Notes: generated by a model not told the origin, from the sequence alone. 64,000 nt of DNA from Balanoglossus misakiensis (GCA_040954595.2 CM082594.2:3844001-3908000), one strand, 5' to 3'; positions 40,187 to 53,917 are shown, numbered from the stretch's first letter. Translations and numbers: made by a program.

Positions 40187-42613
40187 CTTTGCTTAAACAA
40201 TAGACCATTCGTCTACAGCAAGTCAGTGTTTATAAATGCTACATTCAGAAAAAATAATACATACTATTAGTTCATACACAGGTATTAGAAAATGTGCGTT
40301 TAATGCACCTACAGCACATTTCCTTGCGCTGATTTTAAGTTACTAATAGGAGCAACCCTTGCATATTCACAGAAGTGGTGAGCATGATTATTTGTACAAC
40401 ACAGGTCAAGAACATCACAACATTCGGTTGGGAGTACGCTGTTGACCTGATGACGTACGAGAGTGGTTTGATCAAGTACGCGTATTTCCCACAATCCTCC
40501 TTAAACAAGCAAGCTCTGCCTTCAAGTGGGTTTTTTTTTCTGTTTACACAAAGGAATATCCATGTGTAGGTTCTAAATTAAAAACTGGGGAGTCCATCAT
40601 TATTATGCCACAGAAGCTGAAAACCTGATCATGAACGCTTACTTGATTGGTATTGCCTACTTGTCGTCGTGGCGGGAATTGTAACGTGGAATATTTCTTT
40701 TAAGTGAAACGACGCAGCTTTCAGAATAAATGTCACACGTTTTCCAATTTTGGCTGTAATACACACAGTAAAATTGTCTACGCGACCAGAAATGTTCGCG
40801 CGGCGCAAATGAATGTCCTGTGCAGCATTCAATGGACGAGTCGATAATTGATTCATTAAAATTGCGTTACAGCCGAACGCTATGGTGTCTATCGAGGGAT
40901 CGTCGCTAACGTTGTTAAGGTTTGTTCGACATTATATCGAGAGACAAACATAGTTGAAAATTAACAGAGGCACGAATGGCCTTCCTACTGACTTCCATTG
41001 AAAAGTGACACTAATGACTTTGCTGGGGAAATGAACGGAATGTCGTACTACGTTCAGAGCGAGTGTTGCAGTCTGAGTATCCCGCAGCAGGTCGCAAAAT
41101 TATAGGCTTCCGGTTTCAATTTGCGGCCTATAGAATTAAGCGCTACCAAAACATCTAAGCCATGCATGCCACAACCTGTGATTCTATACAATCATCTTTG
41201 ACATATTGCAACGACATCTGTCGATCAATCTGCTGCCGAGTCTCTGTCTTTCTGCCTGCCTGTGTATCTCTGCCCCTCCCCTCTCTCTTAGATGGAGTTA
41301 TTTTAAGAGAAGGTAGTGTTTTGATGCCAAATGTATTATCGCTGTGACATCATGTTTGAATGACTACTGTTCGAGAATACGATTTTTCAGTTAATGTTTA
41401 GAAGATGAGGATAAGTTTTGACAAAAGTTATCCTGGACGTAACAATCTAACGATACCACGTTGCGAAATGACAAAATACGGTAAACTGCAAGCGTTCACT
41501 TCGCATAAACTTAAGCAAATCCTATGTTCTATTTTGGAGAAAATCACATGACTCATAAATACTTGACAATAGAATAAGCACCCTTGTAATAACTTAAGTG
41601 GCATACCAGGAACACTGCAACCATTAATTGTTATGAAGGACGCTTAATCACATAGTTTGTCCAGGCTATGGCACGATTTTTTCTGACTAGGATTCATTAG
41701 CTTCTATTCCTTGGCGACAGTGGGGGGTGGGCGTTATCTTGGACACACTGAATTCCTACAGCCCGCCCATCCAATGTACTTAATGCTTCTGTGTAGCTAT
41801 TTCCGGCACATCAAATAATTCTACGCGAGATTTTCTTGTGGCAATGGTGTACAAACCCAATGCTTGGAAATGAGATATGAAAACGAGTATTGATGCGACG
41901 ATTGCACCCACAGCGACATTTCCCACATCATTATAAAATCGCGCGCACAGTTTCGGAAAAAACAGGATAACCGCACATTAGTGTGGGTAACAGTATGCTA
42001 TCAGTAATTACAGGACGCACAACCACCATTCGCTATCACTATGTTCAATCGATGCGAAATTCTTGCTTCTTTATCGCTGCCATTCATCGTGTCGTAAAGG
42101 TCAGAACCAGTGCATTCTGCAAAAATGCGCACAGCGGCAAGAAAACGTCGATTTTCCTCTATCAAAGCGACCTTTGTCTTCATGGGGTGGTACATAGTAA
42201 CGAGAATACAAAGGCAGAATATTTTCAATACATCCTTCTTGTTTTACAAAAGGCTTTTGGGACGCTGTCAGTCTAGCCCCCTTTATCAACAATCTATTTT
42301 TGATGGCCTTGGGTTTGTTTGTAATGATATTCAAAGGAATATCTGGTAACTTATCTTCTGTAAACAGAACTCTCGATTTACATCGATACTCTAGTTTTTC
42401 TTTTTTCTAGAATTCCAAAGTAAGGCACACCAACTAACGTGACACTGGTATACCATATGGTGTAAGTTAACAATGTGTTATTTTCGCTCAGAAATTTCCC
42501 TTCGTTTAATAACTAACGGTTTCGCGATAACAGTCTATATTTATTTTGAAAATCCGATAATGGTAGGCGAATCACTGACGACAGTACCTGTATCATCTAT
42601 AGTTTGTTTTAGT

Positions 42614-42690
42614 GCTGCACTTTTTCTCGTGGTTACCCAGTGAAAATGTTTGATTGGTTAAATCCCTGCTGTCCATTGTAACTGTGGGTA
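42614..42690. repeat. Diverged dispersed repeat, copy 2
   Basis: This pairs with 23988-24060 in the same orientation: GCACTTTTTC, ACCCAGTGAAAATG, TTGATTGG and CTGTCCATTG occur in the same order. It is probably an old interspersed element. Confidence 0.4.
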
Positions 42691-43603
42691 AATTAGCACA
42701 TGTGTTTGCATACGTCCAAGTGTTAAGAAATCGGACTGTAAACGATTGCCATATAAGCTTACCTTTGTGAAACATTGGTCGTGGCAATATAATATCCTGT
42801 GTTAAAATTCATAAAATGGGGCAATTCTTCCAGGTGTTTAATACAGCAGGAAGTAATATCGCACTTACTGTCATTAATTTCAATACAACATTAATATGGA
42901 TAAGCTTGTTTTCGATATGAAATGGATGCTTGTTATGAGTGGAAAGAGGTGCTCATCAATAGTGACGGCAAAATTGATGGATTTCAGCATTCAAGCCAAA
43001 TAGAACATTTAAGTGGACACGTGTGGAATTGATTAAGCCTTTAGATCCTCTCAGTAGCTGAGCAATTTCACAGCATTTGAGTTATGTTACCATTAAACCC
43101 ATGCTATCTCCTGCATTAGCAATCGCTTGGTAATGTACTTTTGTCTGGTGTCACCCTTGTACAAATTGTATCACCACATATCGCCACAATAATAAAACAG
43201 GAACCGAAACCGAGACTGTCAGTTATCAGAAGCTGTAGACATAACATAACGTCTGTGGGCAATAACTAGCAAGATTTTAACAATAAATGCCATGATAACG
43301 TACATGTACCTCGGGTCGATTTTGAGAGGTGGCGTTAACTGCTAGGACATTCAAGAGAGAAATTATCTGTCAAGATGAAAAACGAAATCATAAAATGATA
43401 GGAAATGCTCAGGTAAAGTCTATATAGTATATATATTGCAGCGGCTGAAGAGGCACTATTCATTATTTTGATAAGCTTTGAACTTCATCAGTGAATGGTA
43501 ACGACAACGTCTGTCCAATTTCCGGTACTTTATTGCACATTGAAATCTGAGCCAATTGGGTATTGGAAACAATTGCAACTTTTTTCCATACTCTTCCTGT
43601 AAT

Positions 43604-43633
43604 ATAGTATGCAAATTGGTATTTGCATACTAT
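43604..43633. promoter_or_regulatory. Palindrome of two POU octamers (ATGCAAAT / ATTTGCAT)
   Basis: ATAGTATGCAAAT and its perfect complement are separated by TGGT. Each arm contains the ATGCAAAT octamer bound by POU-homeodomain proteins. It lies 2.7 kb inside the receptor's first intron from exon A. Regulatory function is inferred. Confidence 0.4.
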
Positions 43634-46287
43634 GTTCACGGGCAATAACTAAGACGACCACCACTACCACCATCATCAGTGTCACCACGGAATGTTTGCT
43701 CTAGATTATCACTGGACGACATGTATGTGCCTTCACTAACGTACCAGTACGTGAAACACTGAATACGCCTATATTCCCTCTACATGGCAGCTATACCTCT
43801 TTGGCGTCCTAAAACGATTAAACCAAATCGAGGAGAAATGTCAAGTACTTCGATAAACATCTCCCATCATTTCACTTTTAAAAGCAACACCGTGTATCTT
43901 TGTTGGAATTTTAGATGCATGCCGATAAGCCTCCCTACATGCAGCCTAAAAATTAATTGAACATGATTTAATCCTTGCAAAGTTTGATGAAAGCCAATTT
44001 AGCTTGTTGGCTTTATTGCAGAATCTCGTTATAAGGCAAGATGATCAATTTAATGATATTTAGTCAATATGGTCTTCAAAATCAGCACAATTAATCTTTT
44101 TTCGTGAGTCCATTTTCATTAAAAGATAAAGCACTACGGTCATTTCTTGGAATTCCTAAATGACATGATAAGAGAAGTAGATGAACGTAAACCATATGCT
44201 ACATCAATTTGTAGGCATAATCATTTATCATCCAAAATGCTAAAGTGAATTCATTGCCAAAATTTATCAGCGATGTATGAAGGTTGACAGGACTCGGTCT
44301 TATAGTGTAAGGGCATTTTAAGAGAACATTTCAGAATACAAACACCTACTTAATATACTTTGCCATATTGTCTAATTGTTAGATCTTTTGATTGATGTAT
44401 GGCAGGTCCAACATGGGTGACTGTGCGTATGTTGGGTCTTACGTGTGGGGCAGGGTTAGCTTACTATTTTCGAAACAATTTGATGCAACTTCTTGGTATT
44501 TTCATCGGCTCATTATGTCTTTCTTTCAAGGATTTGACTGTGTTATGTGTGTTTTGCTGTTTTGTGTTTGCCCTTGCGGCTGGCCAAGCTTGCCGTTAAA
44601 ACTTGCAATGGAACGTTGCCCTTTTCAGTGCCTACTCCATGTATCGCAGAACAAAAAAAAAGATGCGGTCAATGCACAGGAACTAATTGATACATTACAA
44701 CATCGGTTAATGCAAAACAAAACTGTTACGCTTGGGTAATTTTACGTCAAGGTACGTTTATAGCTCTCCACGTTTTCAGCCATAGGAATGCTTGATTAGC
44801 CCGGTACGAGAACAAAATGAATTTTGCTGAAAAATAAGTTACATCTATCTTCTAATGATAAATGATCCACTTTACTGTATTACGTACCACACAAGATAAA
44901 TGTTCGCTGCCTGGGATAATAAAATTTGTGTCCGACGTGCTGGGCTCATCCCAGGGTTGTCTAATTGCGATGAAAATCTCTTGTCAAATTCTGATCTGAT
45001 GAGTTTTCTGCTGCGAGTTCTCTCTCTGGAAAATCACATGCTGAGAAATTCATGGTTGGCGAGGCTGGCAGGGCCCAGATTGCGTCCAACTACGGGGAAC
45101 TATACATGAGTGCATTGCACTTACTCTGTTTGTTTCGGATCAAAGTGGGTTTGAAGTAGGCCTGGACGAACCGAGCCCTAATTTGCATATGTACTTGACG
45201 GTGTATTGGTTACTGCAGATGGTGCAAAACAAATCATGTGTATATCGATTATGTTTAAGGTGGTTGCATACTAGTAACCTAATTTGACGAAATTCGATTT
45301 TAGTATGACAATCAAGTTTCAGCAGTTAGAATTAACTGCTATTCCGTTTACTTGAAGTTCAAAGTTAACTCACTGAATTCTTAACAGTTAAGTTCGGGGG
45401 ATTGTGCTTAGTTCTTTTGGGGTTCACATACAAGGCGGCTTGCCAATATTAACATCGGGTGTCTTAAGACAGGAGAAATTGGAAAGCTTTGCAAGATTTT
45501 CAGACATGGGGTCCCTTGGTAACCGTTGTCCAAGAGAAATCTTCCCTGTACATGAGGTAGCCTTGTGGAACCGACTCGCTTCTTCACTCTGTAGGATTAC
45601 ACGGCCATCGCAGCCAATGAAAAGTCGTGTTACAATGGAGCCAAACGTACAAGAAGTCTTATCGAGCATAAATTTACTGAAGTGAGTCGTGATTCATCTA
45701 TCGGCATCATCCCATTACGCCAAACCCCACAGTGCCGTCCAGCATTTAATCTGCCTAATGAATTCCTCGGATAACTAGCCCACCTAATTACACCATACCC
45801 CGTGACGGAGGCTTTCAAGCCAGATATGGCGACCAGAACGAACCCAATTCGTTTTTAAATGACATAATGTAAAAAAAAAACCTCGAAATTAATTCCACGG
45901 GTATAATTAACTTTGTAGAAATTGCAAGGAAACTATTCCATCGACACCAAAAAGGTAAAGATAGCGTCTCTTTATACTTCTCACAAAAAGGTACACTCAT
46001 TTACCGCCGCCTCTACTTTCGCATAGAAGAGCGTGCGTGCTTGAATGTGTGTGGTGTTTGATTTAGAATTCTAGTGATCACAGCGCCAATGGGGCATATG
46101 TTTCATCTAAAGCTCACTTTGTTTTCCTAAGGACAATTGGTTATTATTTGGAATGAATACCGAAGCCGTTTTCAAGCGTGATAATTGTTACCGGTGTATG
46201 GTCTCGTCTTCATCGAGTACAGCATATAGAAGAGTCGACCTACAATTTTGATAAACGGTGAAAGTCTCTGGTTATTTTGTCACTGAC

Positions 46288-47152
46288 CTGTAACATTTTG
46301 GACGTCCAACTCTCGCACGATTTTCTTCATGTCAGCCTCGTGAATGAACGTCACGATGACTTTGATCTCGGGTTTGCCTCGAATGCGCTCGACAACTTGT
46401 CGCACGTGTTGTAGCGAGACCTGGTTCGGGACTAGTTCACGGAACGCCACGCAAATGTTCCTCGCCTCCGCCTCCCGTTCAAACTTTTCGATCCCGAAAC
46501 GGCCGTAGTCGTCATCCGTGGCCAGCGTCCCCACGGCGTTCCAGCCGAAGTGTTCAATGATCTCTACCATCGCTTTCGCCTGCAGCTCGTCGCTGGGAAT
46601 GGTCCGGAAAAAGGATTTGTATCGGAACCGGTCGCTCAGCAACGGACTGGTCGAGGCGTAGCCGACTAGCGGGATGTTGAGCACGCCCAGCGTACTGGCC
46701 ACTGCCATGGTAACCGACGACATTCCGGCACCGATTACGGCCTTCACGGCGTTCGATCTGGAGTCGTTCTTGAAGGATTTTCGTATAAAATCGACCGTGC
46801 TGTCCATCGCTTTCGAGATGGAGTCGCACGTGTCGCGTATGTCGTAACCGATGGTGACGTTCGGCAAGATGTCCTCGCGCGAGTTGATGTCCCGGATGGC
46901 GTAGACCATGGCTTCGGCCCACTGGAACACCTCCGAGTTGAAGTTCACGCACGCTTCCTGGATGGGCCCACTTTCCAAAGTGTCGTCCACGCGGAGCACG
47001 TTAGAGTGGAACGGGAAAAGACCGCCGATCATCACATCACCTGCGCTGAACACCCTTCCCGACGGCGTTGTTTTGACACCAGTCAACACGGGGACGGAGA
47101 ACAATGACACGACAAACAGCGTCTGCAAAAGGTTTTTGCTTGGTGACACCAT
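46288..47152 (-). CDS. Class C GPCR (calcium-sensing-receptor-like), exon A: signal peptide and lobe 1 of the Venus-flytrap domain
   Basis: This is the first coding exon of a class C G-protein-coupled receptor, a cell-surface dimer that binds small ligands such as Ca2+ or amino acids in an extracellular flytrap domain. The frame starts at a Met with G at -3 and +4. Residues 8-23 are hydrophobic (signal peptide), followed by a GDVMIGGLFPFH strand typical of CaSR/mGluR/V2R lobe 1. Further family blocks are SSVTMAVAS (145-153), YASTSPLLS (165-173), FFRTIPSDE (181-189), FGWNAVG (202-208) and DDDYGRFGIEKF (213-224). By alignment from memory S146, Y216 and E272 sit at ligand-site positions of human CaSR (S147, Y218, E297), while T168 replaces S170. 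The exon ends ACAG|GTCAGT (donor at 46287), phase 1, and joins exon B in frame. Exact orthology (CaSR, GPRC6A or an invertebrate expansion) is open, so no symbol is given. Confidence 0.9.
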
Positions 47153-49632
47153 CTCTTCTTTGTCAGGAGAATCGAATAATAACTTGACAGTGTTGATCCG
47201 GTGAGCGGAAATTGCGAATATGAACTCCCGAATGTGTGACCTCTCCCGACAAATTACTGTAGGCTAGATTCACCTTACCTTGGCGAAGTAACGCACATTT
47301 GTAATCCTTCGAATCTGTCGTGTGGTCATTCCATACCAAGTTCACGGTCGGTTAACCAAAGGCAGGAGGGTGGGTGGGAAGGAAACTTTGCCGTTGAACT
47401 AAAAACCGGTCTTGTTAAAATTCCAATATGCGGTATAACTGTGCGCTGTTTGAGAGAGTGGTTGTGTTACCGGCCGCACAACTACAGAACAAGCAAATGC
47501 TTGACACCGTTTGCCCAACAACCAACAGCAACATCTGTGCGCTTGAAACTCTGACGCAGACACCCGGCGCGGTGGCAGTGACTGGAAAGGCTTCACTCAC
47601 CGCAGCTCAGTCTGAAGCGGCGCTGTCAGTTCTAACTCGGCATCTCTGCTAAGCAGTCCGTTCCACGAATGGCGTGACTAGAAGCCGGTTTGTGGCTGCG
47701 CGCTTCGCCAGCTTATATTAAATGTGCATTTTTACTTGGAAATGAAACTGAGGCCACGTCACGTGATTCCAGCAGACTACACCTTGCTGCCTCAATTTGT
47801 GATTCCATTTTTTTCACAGTGTATTACATGTACATCACATACAATTATGTTACCACTCGTCACTTAAGGAAATCCTACCGCGCTATACCATGGACCGGGG
47901 AATATGACGCAAGCTGTGCGAAAGACAGTACAGTACTTCTGCCACCACTCGCTGTGTCACGCATAATATCTCCAAAGGTCGTTGCACCGTCAGAATTAAC
48001 CATGAGCAGATTGACAGATGTTCCCGGATGGTGGTCTCCGGAGGTCTAGGTCTGGACTCGGCGAATCACTTGTAGATTGCGGTTGAAAAACCCATGAAAG
48101 CGTAACACCGTGCCATTGAACAGCGAAGGCACGTCTCCCAAAATAGCAACGGGCAAATTTAATACATTAATCTGTCAGTATCTCTTTGGCGCTACTTGAG
48201 TTGTTTAACTTCCTACCGGGAGGGTATTCACGGCGGTCTGCGCGCTGCCTCGGCAGTCTGCTGCCCTTACGTGACCTTATTTGTTCGCATAACAGAAATG
48301 ATTACTACAATTACAGTGACGCGTTATCTGCGTAACAAATTGCATTAGGGGACAGCACTGCGCTAAAGATTAACAACGCGGAAAGTTTTTTTATAGAAGG
48401 TATAACAAGATAAATCGCGTGACTAAATCAGCGTCACAAAAATATCACGGTGTCCTTTACGACGCTGACGTTTTACATACAGACCGCAGTAACTCCGTGG
48501 AATTATTGTATACTGCGTGGCCTGGATGTTTATTAGCATGGTACATTATTCAGTACTACTGTGTAAAAGTTGATGACCGTTTTCAAAGGAAATGGTGTCT
48601 TTTTCAAAAAAAAAATTCTCAAAGTGTGCCATTGACGTCAGTGCATAGGGTGTATCATCACAAATGGCGTGTGTGTGTTTTTCTGTATCTACACGGGTAA
48701 GAAATACAACGAATTTACTTGAGACCACAAAGTCTTGTTTGGCCCCATACAAATGATCCCCTAATTGCCGTTGTATTGGTCGGTTTTGTGCTGAGGGTAA
48801 CAAGCAACGTGAATATCAAACATTTGTTCACACTGTGTTATCTGTAAACGCCAAAAGAAAAGGCACCTCGTCTCACATTACTAATATTTGTTTCGATTGG
48901 CGGGGCAACTCAGATCAAACGCGCCGATATTTGGATTCAGATGGGCGCGATTCTCTGCCGTGGGAAATTTTAGACTTTGTATCAGGGAGATACTAAGATT
49001 TCAATACGCCGAGATATGGTAGAACATGTTGAAAACAAGCCATGACGGCTTGGACAACAGTTGGCGTAGTATCTTTAAGATGTTAACACACAATATGCAC
49101 CAACTTTCATAATTCCCAGTACAGTTCCAATATGCATGTTTTCAGCCACGAATTCTGATATAAGGAACATAAGAGGTAACGTGTATACCAAAATATGTTG
49201 TTTTAGAAATCAGAACCCTTAATAAGTCAGACGACGCCACTCTTATGCAGTCAAGTATTTGTAGGCTGGGAAAGCTTTACAGATGTACAGGAATTCGATA
49301 CTCAGTGGCCAATCTGACTGTCTGAAAGTGTGTAGTCGGTTTTTCTAACCTCTGCCACCATAGCTGCTTCGCAAAGCTGTGGGTAACCATGGCGACCGCA
49401 AAACTGCGCATGAAAATCCAAAATGTATCATGAAAGGTCGACGTCTTTCTGTTGGGAGTTGATCGCGAGATTTCAGATGAGCACAGATGATTAAAAGGAA
49501 GTATCTGAGAAGTTTTAAGAATTCATTTTCTCCAATGTCATTATGAGAACAATTTCGCCATGTCATACAACATAAGCGAAACAAAATAAAACATATTATA
49601 AGTGGTTCAGTGTTTTTTGTTGGAAGGCGGAA
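47153..49632. other. Upstream flank of the receptor gene
   Basis: This region would contain the receptor's 5' UTR and promoter. I see no strong TATA box close to the start codon and no other gene; the open frames show no family similarity. A CACGTCACGTGA E-box-like string lies near 47757. Confidence 0.5.
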
Positions 49633-50372
49633 ATGTATGTATGTATGTATGTATGTATGTATGTATGTATGTATGTATGTATGTATGTATGTATGTATGT
49701 ATGTATGTATGTATGTATGTATGTATGTATGTATGTATGTATGTATGTATGTATGTATGTATGTATGTATGTATGTATGTATGTATGTATGTATGTATGT
49801 ATGTATGTATGTATGTATGTATGTATGTATGTATGTATGTATGTATGTATGTATGTATGTATGTATGTATGTATGTATGTATGTATGTATGTATGTATGT
49901 ATGTATGTATGTATGTATGTATGTATGTATGTATGTATGTATGTATGTATGTATGTATGTATGTATGTATGTATGTATGTATGTATGTATGTATGTATGT
50001 ATGTATGTATGTATGTATGTATGTATGTATGTATGTATGTATGTATGTATGTATGTATGTATGTATGTATGTATGTATGTATGTATGTATGTATGTATGT
50101 ATGTATGTATGTATGTATGTATGTATGTATGTATGTATGTATGTATGTATGTATGTATGTATGTATGTATGTATGTATGTATGTATGTATGTATGTATGT
50201 ATGTATGTATGTATGTATGTATGTATGTATGTATGTATGTATGTATGTATGTATGTATGTATGTATGTATGTATGTATGTATGTATGTATGTATGTATGT
50301 ATGTATGTATGTATGTATGTATGTATGTATGTATGTATGTATGTATGTATGTATGTATGTATGTATGTATGT
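49633..50372. repeat. Pure (ATGT)185 microsatellite, 740 bp
   Basis: There are 185 uninterrupted tetranucleotide units with no variant. It is the same unit as at 12769-12946. Long open frames on both strands (254-275 codons) are repeat artefacts. The assembled length may not be exact. Confidence 0.98.
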
Positions 50373-53300
50373 GCGTACCTTCGAGTCTCTAAAGTAATAT
50401 ATACCTAAGTTTCTTCTACACAACGTGATTACAGATCAGAACAATGTCGGATAATATGTGTGACACTTGTGAATAGAAAAAAAAATCAATATTAATACAG
50501 ATCTTCATATTGTCTATAAATCACTTGACAAAGGGGAATTAATGGAAATACCTTCCATGTATGCTTAATAGCAAAATGCACCCCTGTAGCAGAGAGCAAA
50601 GTAACCCACTCACACTTTCGCCTTTGATGAGTGTGAGGACAATCGTCCCACGCGTAGATTAGTTTCTCATGATTATTTGCCTACCACTGAAAGGGTGTTT
50701 ACCAAATCGCTCTGAGTGCATCCCTATTTAAATTTGCTCACCGACAGAGATGATGGGTTTTCTTTGGAAATGCAAGTTCAAATAAATCTTACCAGCAGGT
50801 TAAGTCGGTGTGGGTCTGTTTTCAATGGTAAACCATATTTATTAAAAATATAAAGGATGGCGTTTTCCCTTGGGCCTTGACACTATGTTGAATATCACTA
50901 TTATAAGTTTGTCGATTGGCAAACGCTCAGTTAAAACACACTGCATGTCAGCATATTAGATATACATTCTCCTTTTTAAAAGTCGTGAACGAGTGAATAC
51001 ATGAATACATATAACTACAATAGGCAATTACATAGAATTGCAAATCTGTAAAAGGCTACATTAAGTCGTCTGTCCTGTTTACGAGAACTACATTTGTATA
51101 TACTTTACGGACTGCATTCATTGGAGGCCATTGACAATATTTAGGTTAAGTTTGTTGACACTGTTTTCTGGCAAAGAGTATCCCATGTTACTTAAATGAT
51201 CACTATGTTCAATGGTAGTGCAAATTTACGCAGTGCTTGTATTACGATGGTATCGATCGCAGGAACACGCAGAACAAAACAAAAAACGCGCATAGCAGCC
51301 GAGTTCGATCCGTCGGGTTTTTCTAGATCAATCAAACCCCCTTTTTCGTGGAATTTCGAAGGGATAGCCGCTTAAATAAAATCGCACACACAATTGTGGC
51401 TGTCTTGAACAACGAACAGCAAATGTTTCCTGTGTGCAGACAAAAGGATCGTGAACATGTTCTATTTTATAGGCGCCAGGCGATTTCTACTGACTACAAA
51501 GGCAAGGTCGTCCAAACGATTTCACTTTCTGTTTCGAAGTCAAAAAGATCAGGGGTCAAAACGATCATTTAACTTGCCATGTAAATATGGCAAGTCAAAT
51601 GAAGATACCTCTCAATTCATATCCGATACGTCAATGCGAACGTGGCCTATTCGGCCTACACATTTGTCGAGTGCCCGTGAATTTACTCAGTGGATAGATG
51701 TGTGTACAGATCAGCGACCAAGATTGTAACAAATTTGTGTGGACTGGTGGTAACCAACGTTAAACATCAATTAGTTACGTATATACTGCTAAAGTGATTC
51801 TTCCGATCTTGATATTTACGAAATGGAAAACCTTAAAAACGGTTTCATATTTTACTGCAAGCGTAGAGAATCGCTTTTGGTATCGTGCTCCGTGTTATCT
51901 CTCAGCCTCCCAGCTGATCGAGAAATGCCCGTCAACGTCTAAAGCCATTTCATCTGAAAGTCAAAGCTTTGATATATCAGGGCTATGATATCTTTTGACA
52001 GATGGTTAATATTTAAATCTAGCGTGCAACGTGCGGGTCTTTCTGATTGCCATCTCCATTTCCAAGCAAGTCAATCTGTGCTGATTCAACAATAGGAGAG
52101 CCTGACAATTTTGAGCCTGACTGATGTGTTCCAACAAATGGATTATTCAAGATCGGAGAACGAGAATTTTTCAGAAATATGTTCTGGAAGTTTCTTTTAT
52201 GTATAGGTGATAGTGAAATGTGCCACATCCTGTATCATGTAAACGGCGTGGCGAATGCTTTGAAGCCCTGACGACGGCTAATCAAAAAATTCAAAGGACG
52301 GCGTGGAACTTCGTGGATGCTCTAGTTTTGCCTATGTTCTTCAAGCGGACTAATGCATTCCTGTGTGTCTCTCCCGATTGACATGATTGTGTGCCCGCCT
52401 CGGTCCTTCAGATCGGCTTTATTGGCCAATTCAACGGGAAGGCGCGTCACCGTCCCGGTTGTTCACAAGAGAACATTGAGTCTCGTCGCTGATGCCGTGC
52501 GAAAAATTACGGTGAACACAGGTAATAATGACAGCAGTTTTGAATAATTCAGCTCTTTCGCTCCTTCAAATTGACACAATCAACACGCGACAACAAGTTT
52601 AGAAATGTGCCAAGCTGCAGCATTTTAAACTTAATGCTACGCAAGGTCTCCACGCTTATATTTGGAATTCGAATCGCGCAATTGCTTCGTATTCAAAAGA
52701 CAGCCTTTCGCGGTTTTCCAGAGGCCTAAAAACTAACAACGGTACTTTGGATATATTTCCATCGCGTGTAAGCTCAGATAATGACTGTAATTTCTGGAAT
52801 TAGTGCAGCGCTGTCTGCAATTAAGTTACAATGATACAAAAATAGAGTCATTTATTGACGTGTCATATCCATATCTAGCTGTGATCCATGACAAAATCGA
52901 CAACTAAAATTCCAATCTACAAATACCAACCTCAAAATGCGGAAATGTCTTTGTGACATATATCCAGATATTTTTTTTCTAAAATTTTGACCAAGACCTG
53001 CAGACAATGGAAAGTTATGTCCACTTGGTCTAAAATTAAGGGAAATGGTGAGAGAAAATGTGTGAAAATGATAAAAATGATGCACCACATTTTGAAATGA
53101 AAAGTGTGGCGTTCAAAGCGTATTCGTCGTGCATTGAAGATTATCTTCACTGGTGTCACATAGATGACAGATTTCCAAGTAAACATGGTCCTTCACACAA
53201 CCGCACAAGAGATCAAAATGAGGTAGGTAGCGTCTCGCCATCCGCTCAGATTTCTACATATTTCTCGGACAATGCCAGCGCACGAGGAACGTGATATGCG

Positions 53301-53917
53301 TATAAGAATACAACAATACAGTGGCAAGATGGATCATGCATCGCCCGCAAGATTCCTCATCAATCAACCGTTCATGATCTGGTAATTTTTTTTTCATATA
53401 ACCAGCGTCTTGTAAAACCAACTCTGCGGGTCTCTGTGACGTCACCAACTTCGTGATCAAACTTCTTAACGAGACACGAGCTGATTTGAAGTTGTCATTT
53501 ACATTTTATACCAATTACTACGAATCGTTGTATTACTTTTTTGGTCATTTATCTACTTGATAATTGATCAACATGTTTATGATTTGTTTCTTTATTATCC
53601 AAGGTTAATGAAGATAGGGCAGTATGTCATGAATTTTAATGATGCATACAACATGTAGAATAATCGAGTGTTTGAAAAACAAGAGAAATAGCCCCAGGGA
53701 AATGTTTTGTTCATACAACAGGTACACAAAACATAGAACATGATGATTACAACGAAAGTTCAGTGATACTCCTGTGTATATACTGTACAAATTCCTAGCA
53801 CTGACGACTAGGTACAACAACGCCACCACCGAAATAAGTACGTCATTCTTTCGTATAAAAATAATATTACAACTGTGAGTACGTTTTATAGAAGGTTAAC
53901 GGAAATATAAACAATAT
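50373..53917. other. Intergenic stretch with no gene recognised
   Basis: This stretch is AT-rich single-copy-looking sequence with short open frames only. I see no family similarity, no RNA gene and no clear repeat structure. Confidence 0.5.

Larger units (their letters stand above)
3414..46287 (-). other. Receptor intron 1 (42.9 kb), no other gene recognised
   Basis: The intron runs from donor GTCAGT at 46287 to acceptor TTTTCAG at 3414 on the minus strand. I read the open frames on both strands and found none longer than about 150 codons outside repeats, and none resembling a known family. I found no convincing tRNA or rRNA gene. The intron holds microsatellites, MITE-like elements, dispersed repeat pairs and motif clusters listed separately. 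The longest stretches in which I see nothing distinctive are about 3580-6630, 13300-18290, 20400-33990 (apart from a short CAGA tract) and 34240-39280. It remains possible that regulatory elements or lncRNAs are present there without visible signatures. Confidence 0.75.

Noticed and set aside
44392-44739. 115- and 66-codon frames with hydrophobic stretches, possibly a small membrane protein
   Set aside because: Two overlapping frames compete, there is no family similarity and no splice or promoter context. A T-rich composition explains the hydrophobicity.
45404-45685. 93-codon plus-strand frame (with an 81-codon antisense frame) near receptor exon A
   Set aside because: No recognisable family, no splice or promoter context and a competing antisense frame; judged a chance frame.
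49596-50423. Open frames of 254-275 codons on both strands (Met-Tyr-Val-Cys and Thr-Tyr-Ile-His)
   Set aside because: They are translations of the pure ATGT microsatellite in every frame, not genes.
51290-51330. GAGTTCGATCC, like a tRNA B box
   Set aside because: No A box or cloverleaf could be formed around it.
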